This document shows, piece after piece, positions 61,633 to 64,000 of a stretch of 64,000 nt of DNA. This DNA comes from Symmachiella macrocystis (GTDB lineage: Bacteria > Planctomycetota > Planctomycetia > Planctomycetales > Planctomycetaceae), in the NCBI RefSeq assembly GCF_007860075.1, contig NZ_SJPP01000001.1:3073490-3137489 (forward strand), in the 5' to 3' direction. The notes under the pieces are model-generated. The model was not told the DNA's origin and did not search any database. It worked only from the letters and a program-made list of their open reading frames with translations. The stretch's first letter is position 1. Every line of letters starts with the position of its first letter. The translations under genes were made by a program, and so were the position numbers.

Positions 61633-63249
61633 ATGAGTTTTGATCCAATACCATTTGACGTTCTCGGCGGATTGTCCAACTGGGCAATTGTGGCTGGGAT
61701 CGCAACGGCTTCCATCTTTTTGTTTCTGCTGGTCATGTCGTTGCTGACCCGCGGGACGAGCGGCCCAGGTTGGTTGATCACGCAGATCGGGGCGTGCGTC
61801 CATGACTGGATTTCCACCTCCCCGCGGCGCGTTTTCGCATTATCAATACTGACATTTCGCGAAGCTTGGCGTCGCAAGATCTTTGCGGTCGGCGTGATTT
61901 TTGTGCTGTTAATCATGTTTGCGGGTTGGTTCTTGAGCTCACCCGGCGATCAGCCCGACACGCAAGTCAAAGTGCTCGTCAGTTTCGTGCTCACCTCGAT
62001 CAGTTGGTTGATTTTGCCGTTGGTCGTATTGCTGGCCTGTTGGGGGATCCCCGACGATATCAAAGCCCGCTCGCTGCACACCGTGGTGACTAAACCGGTG
62101 TATCGCAGTGAAATTGTCCTGGGGCGAATTTTTGGCTATGGGATGATCGGCACATTGGCCTTAGTCGCAATGGGGGTGGCAGGCTATGCATGGCTGTATC
62201 GCCAAGTCGACGAGGATTCTCGCGCTTCGCTCACCGCAAAAGTACCAGTCTACGGTGACGACATCATCTGGCTAGACCAGCAGGGCCAACCCGCCGAATC
62301 TGGCATCAATACCGGCGATGTCTGGGAGTTTCGTAGCTACATCCCGGGCAATACCAAGGCCCGCGCCACATGGGTCTTCGACGGTGTGGGCGAAGATTAT
62401 TTACGTCCCAATCCCGAAACCGGCGATCCGGAGTTGCGGCTGGAATCGTCATTTCAGGTGTTTCGTTCGTTCATTGGGGATGCCGACCGCGGCATTCGTG
62501 CCCGCTATACATTCGTGAACGAAGACAAAGATTTGCGGGTGCCGATTGCACCCTTTGAAGTCAAGGAATTTCATAACGGGGCCAACATCACAACAGTCCC
62601 CCGCAACTTGCCGGTTCGCCGAGGAGAGACCGTCGACCTGATCGACGATTTGGTTAAAGACGGTAAGCTACGGGTCGAAGTCGAATGTTTGACCTCTGGC
62701 CAATACCTGGGGATGGCACGTCCCGACTTGTTCATCCGCCTACCCGAACACAGCTTTGCCGCCAGTTATTGCAAAGCCCTGTTTGGAATTTGGATGATGA
62801 TGGGAATGGCCGTTGTGCTGTGTGTCGGCTGGAGTTGTGTGGTCAAAGGTCCGGTCGCCACGCTCGCCAGTTCGGTGATGTTGATCGTCGGTAAGAGCTT
62901 TTCAGGGTTCTTTGAAGAGTTGGCGGCTGGCAACGTCAAAGGGGGTGGTGTTCTGGAATCGATGGTCCGGATCTACAAGCACACCACACCCAATGTCGAT
63001 CTCGAAGAATCGACCGGCCAGACCGTGATCGAAACGATCGATGCCGTGCCTGAAGCGTTTTTGAAAGTGACCCAAAAGTTGGTGCCGAACTTCGGGTCGT
63101 TGGATTTTACGGAATATACGGCCAACGGGTTCGATGTTCCGTTTTCAGCGGCACTGCTGCCCGGAATTGCCCTTATGGTCGGCCATTGTTTGCCGTGGAT
63201 CTTTTTAGCGTACGTTGCACTGAAGTATCGTGAATTGGAATCGAAATGA
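61633..63249 (+). CDS. ABC-2-type permease with large extracytoplasmic domain
   Basis: 538 residues. Membrane helices lie at about 15-40 and 65-175, then a soluble domain at about 190-375 ([20 protein letters not shown] ... [18 protein letters not shown]), then further helices at about 380-440 and at the C-terminus. It is co-directional with the ATPase 122 bases upstream and its stop overlaps the next start (ATGA). The insertion of a large external domain suggests direct contact with cargo or with the following membrane-anchored protein. Confidence 0.82.
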   Translation: MSFDPIPFDVLGGLSNWAIVAGIATASIFLFLLVMSLLTRGTSGPGWLITQIGACVHDWISTSPRRVFALSILTFREAWRRKIFAVGVIFVLLIMFAGWFLSSPGDQPDTQVKVLVSFVLTSISWLILPLVVLLACWGIPDDIKARSLHTVVTKPVYRSEIVLGRIFGYGMIGTLALVAMGVAGYAWLYRQVDEDSRASLTAKVPVYGDDIIWLDQQGQPAESGINTGDVWEFRSYIPGNTKARATWVFDGVGEDYLRPNPETGDPELRLESSFQVFRSFIGDADRGIRARYTFVNEDKDLRVPIAPFEVKEFHNGANITTVPRNLPVRRGETVDLIDDLVKDGKLRVEVECLTSGQYLGMARPDLFIRLPEHSFAASYCKALFGIWMMMGMAVVLCVGWSCVVKGPVATLASSVMLIVGKSFSGFFEELAAGNVKGGGVLESMVRIYKHTTPNVDLEESTGQTVIETIDAVPEAFLKVTQKLVPNFGSLDFTEYTANGFDVPFSAALLPGIALMVGHCLPWIFLAYVALKYRELESK

Positions 63250-64000
63250 ACAAGCTCAATTCGCTACAACGCAAATTGGTATATCTGTTCGGAATTATCC
63301 TGCTGTTGATTCCGATCCTGTTGCTGGGACGTCCAGGGCGTACCGCGATTCCCGCGACGGAAACGCGCGCCGCGATTCCTGCGGAAACAGGGGGCCATCT
63401 CGACGCGCTGCGGAGGCAGAACGACCTCGGTGTCACCGATCTGGGAAACGTCGATCCCTCGAGTGCCACCATGAATTTGGTGCTGCTGGGATTGCGCGGC
63501 GTTGCGACCAATCTGCTGTGGATGGAAGCTCAAGAACAGCAACAGCATAAGGACTGGGCCGAGCTAAATCGCACGACCGAATCGATTATTCTGTTGCAGC
63601 CGCACTTTCAGAAAGTCTGGCAATTTCAAGGTTGGAACCTGGCATACAACGTCTCAGCGGAATGGGATGCGGTTCCGGACCGCTATCACTGGGTCAAGAC
63701 CGGCATCAAATTTTTGGAGCGAGGCACGAAGCGGAACCATAAGTTGCCCGAACTCTACTGGCATACCGGAAGTATGCTCGGCAAAAAAATTGGACGCTCC
63801 GACGAATGGAAACAGTTTCGCCAATACTTTACGGAACAAGATCCCAACCCGAAGATCGGCGAAAGTGACGAACGGATCGATCGCGACTTGAATCCAGACG
63901 GCAAGGACAACTACTTGGTGGCTAAGGAATGGTTTCAAAAGTCCAAGGATGTTGCAGCGCAATACCCGCAAAACCAGCAACACATCATGACCAATGAGAT
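63246..64000 (+). CDS. membrane-anchored protein of the ABC operon, 3' end cut by window
   Basis: Open from ATG 63246 to the window edge (251 codons, no stop). A membrane helix at about 12-29 is followed by a Pro/Ala/Thr stretch and a helical, Trp- and Gln-rich soluble part ([26 protein letters not shown] ... [14 protein letters not shown]) that looks TPR-like. Translationally coupled to the permease by ATGA. Likely an extracytoplasmic partner or regulator of the exporter; no family was recognised with certainty. Confidence 0.75.
   Translation, partial: MNKLNSLQRKLVYLFGIILLLIPILLLGRPGRTAIPATETRAAIPAETGGHLDALRRQNDLGVTDLGNVDPSSATMNLVLLGLRGVATNLLWMEAQEQQQHKDWAELNRTTESIILLQPHFQKVWQFQGWNLAYNVSAEWDAVPDRYHWVKTGIKFLERGTKRNHKLPELYWHTGSMLGKKIGRSDEWKQFRQYFTEQDPNPKIGESDERIDRDLNPDGKDNYLVAKEWFQKSKDVAAQYPQNQQHIMTNE

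Overview
The window looks like a chromosomal segment of a heterotrophic member of the Planctomycetota (Planctomycetaceae-like). This is an inference from gene content: a CxPSR-type sulfatase, two FG-GAP/ASPIC-UnbV giant repeat proteins, a YTV-type surface protein, a ThuA-like secreted protein, an LRR lipoprotein, a FecR-like protein with a long acidic Pro/Glu/Thr linker, and an intergenic landscape full of small dispersed palindromic repeats. There is no rRNA, tRNA, CRISPR array, phage or intact insertion sequence. Both ends cut genes: an ABC-exporter-type permease on the left and a membrane-anchored protein of an ABC export operon on the right.

Layout. 1-10.5 kb: permease fragment, a conserved unknown, a beta-CASP/MBL RNA-processing-type hydrolase, an ASCH protein, an AT-rich PD-(D/E)xK-like gene on the minus strand, the queC-queE pair of 7-deazaguanine synthesis, a heme-binding sensor histidine kinase, and dapB. 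10.7-13.4 kb: a translationally coupled trio (single-TM protein, P-loop protein with a ruined Walker A, ExeA-type AAA ATPase) reminiscent of exopolysaccharide control modules, then a small membrane protein. 13.7-21.9 kb: secreted GH67-N-like protein, large membrane protein, LRR lipoprotein, TIM-barrel sugar isomerase, nucleotide-sugar dehydrogenase. 22-29.8 kb, minus strand: CPBP protease and sucA, with a STAS protein, a PAS-only protein and the FecR-like protein upstream. 30-35.4 kb: ThuA protein, three tandem paralogous small membrane proteins embedded in duplicated repeats, a secreted beta-propeller, sulfatase and an SDR that has lost its catalytic Tyr and Lys. 35.6-41.2 kb: ABM protein, a SUKH/HEAT/IscA-like fusion, YTV protein, enoyl-CoA hydratase, lipoprotein and Mpo1-like protein.

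41.2-48.6 kb is a surface-polysaccharide locus: WbqC-like, GT2 and DegT aminotransferase on the minus strand, and Wzm/Wzt ABC export genes, a DegT-like protein and a sulfotransferase on the plus strand. Together they suggest synthesis, modification (amino sugar, possibly sulfation) and ABC-dependent export of a surface glycan. 49-54 kb holds two convergent FG-GAP/ASPIC proteins, 54.6-57.6 kb VOC protein, alanine dehydrogenase and nadC, and 57.6-64 kb a GT-C-type membrane glycosyltransferase and an ABC export operon.

The most unusual signals are at nucleotide level: a dispersed double-hairpin repeat whose four copies change sequence but keep both stems by compensating substitutions, the three-copy tandem gene/repeat array at 30.8-32.0 kb, a minus-strand terminator with no recognisable gene, and GGC-type heptanucleotide tracts. 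At protein level, the SUKH-HEAT-IscA-like fusion, the pseudo-P-loop protein next to an ExeA ATPase, and the Tyr/Lys-less SDR stand out. No convincing complete novel defence or biosynthetic system was found.
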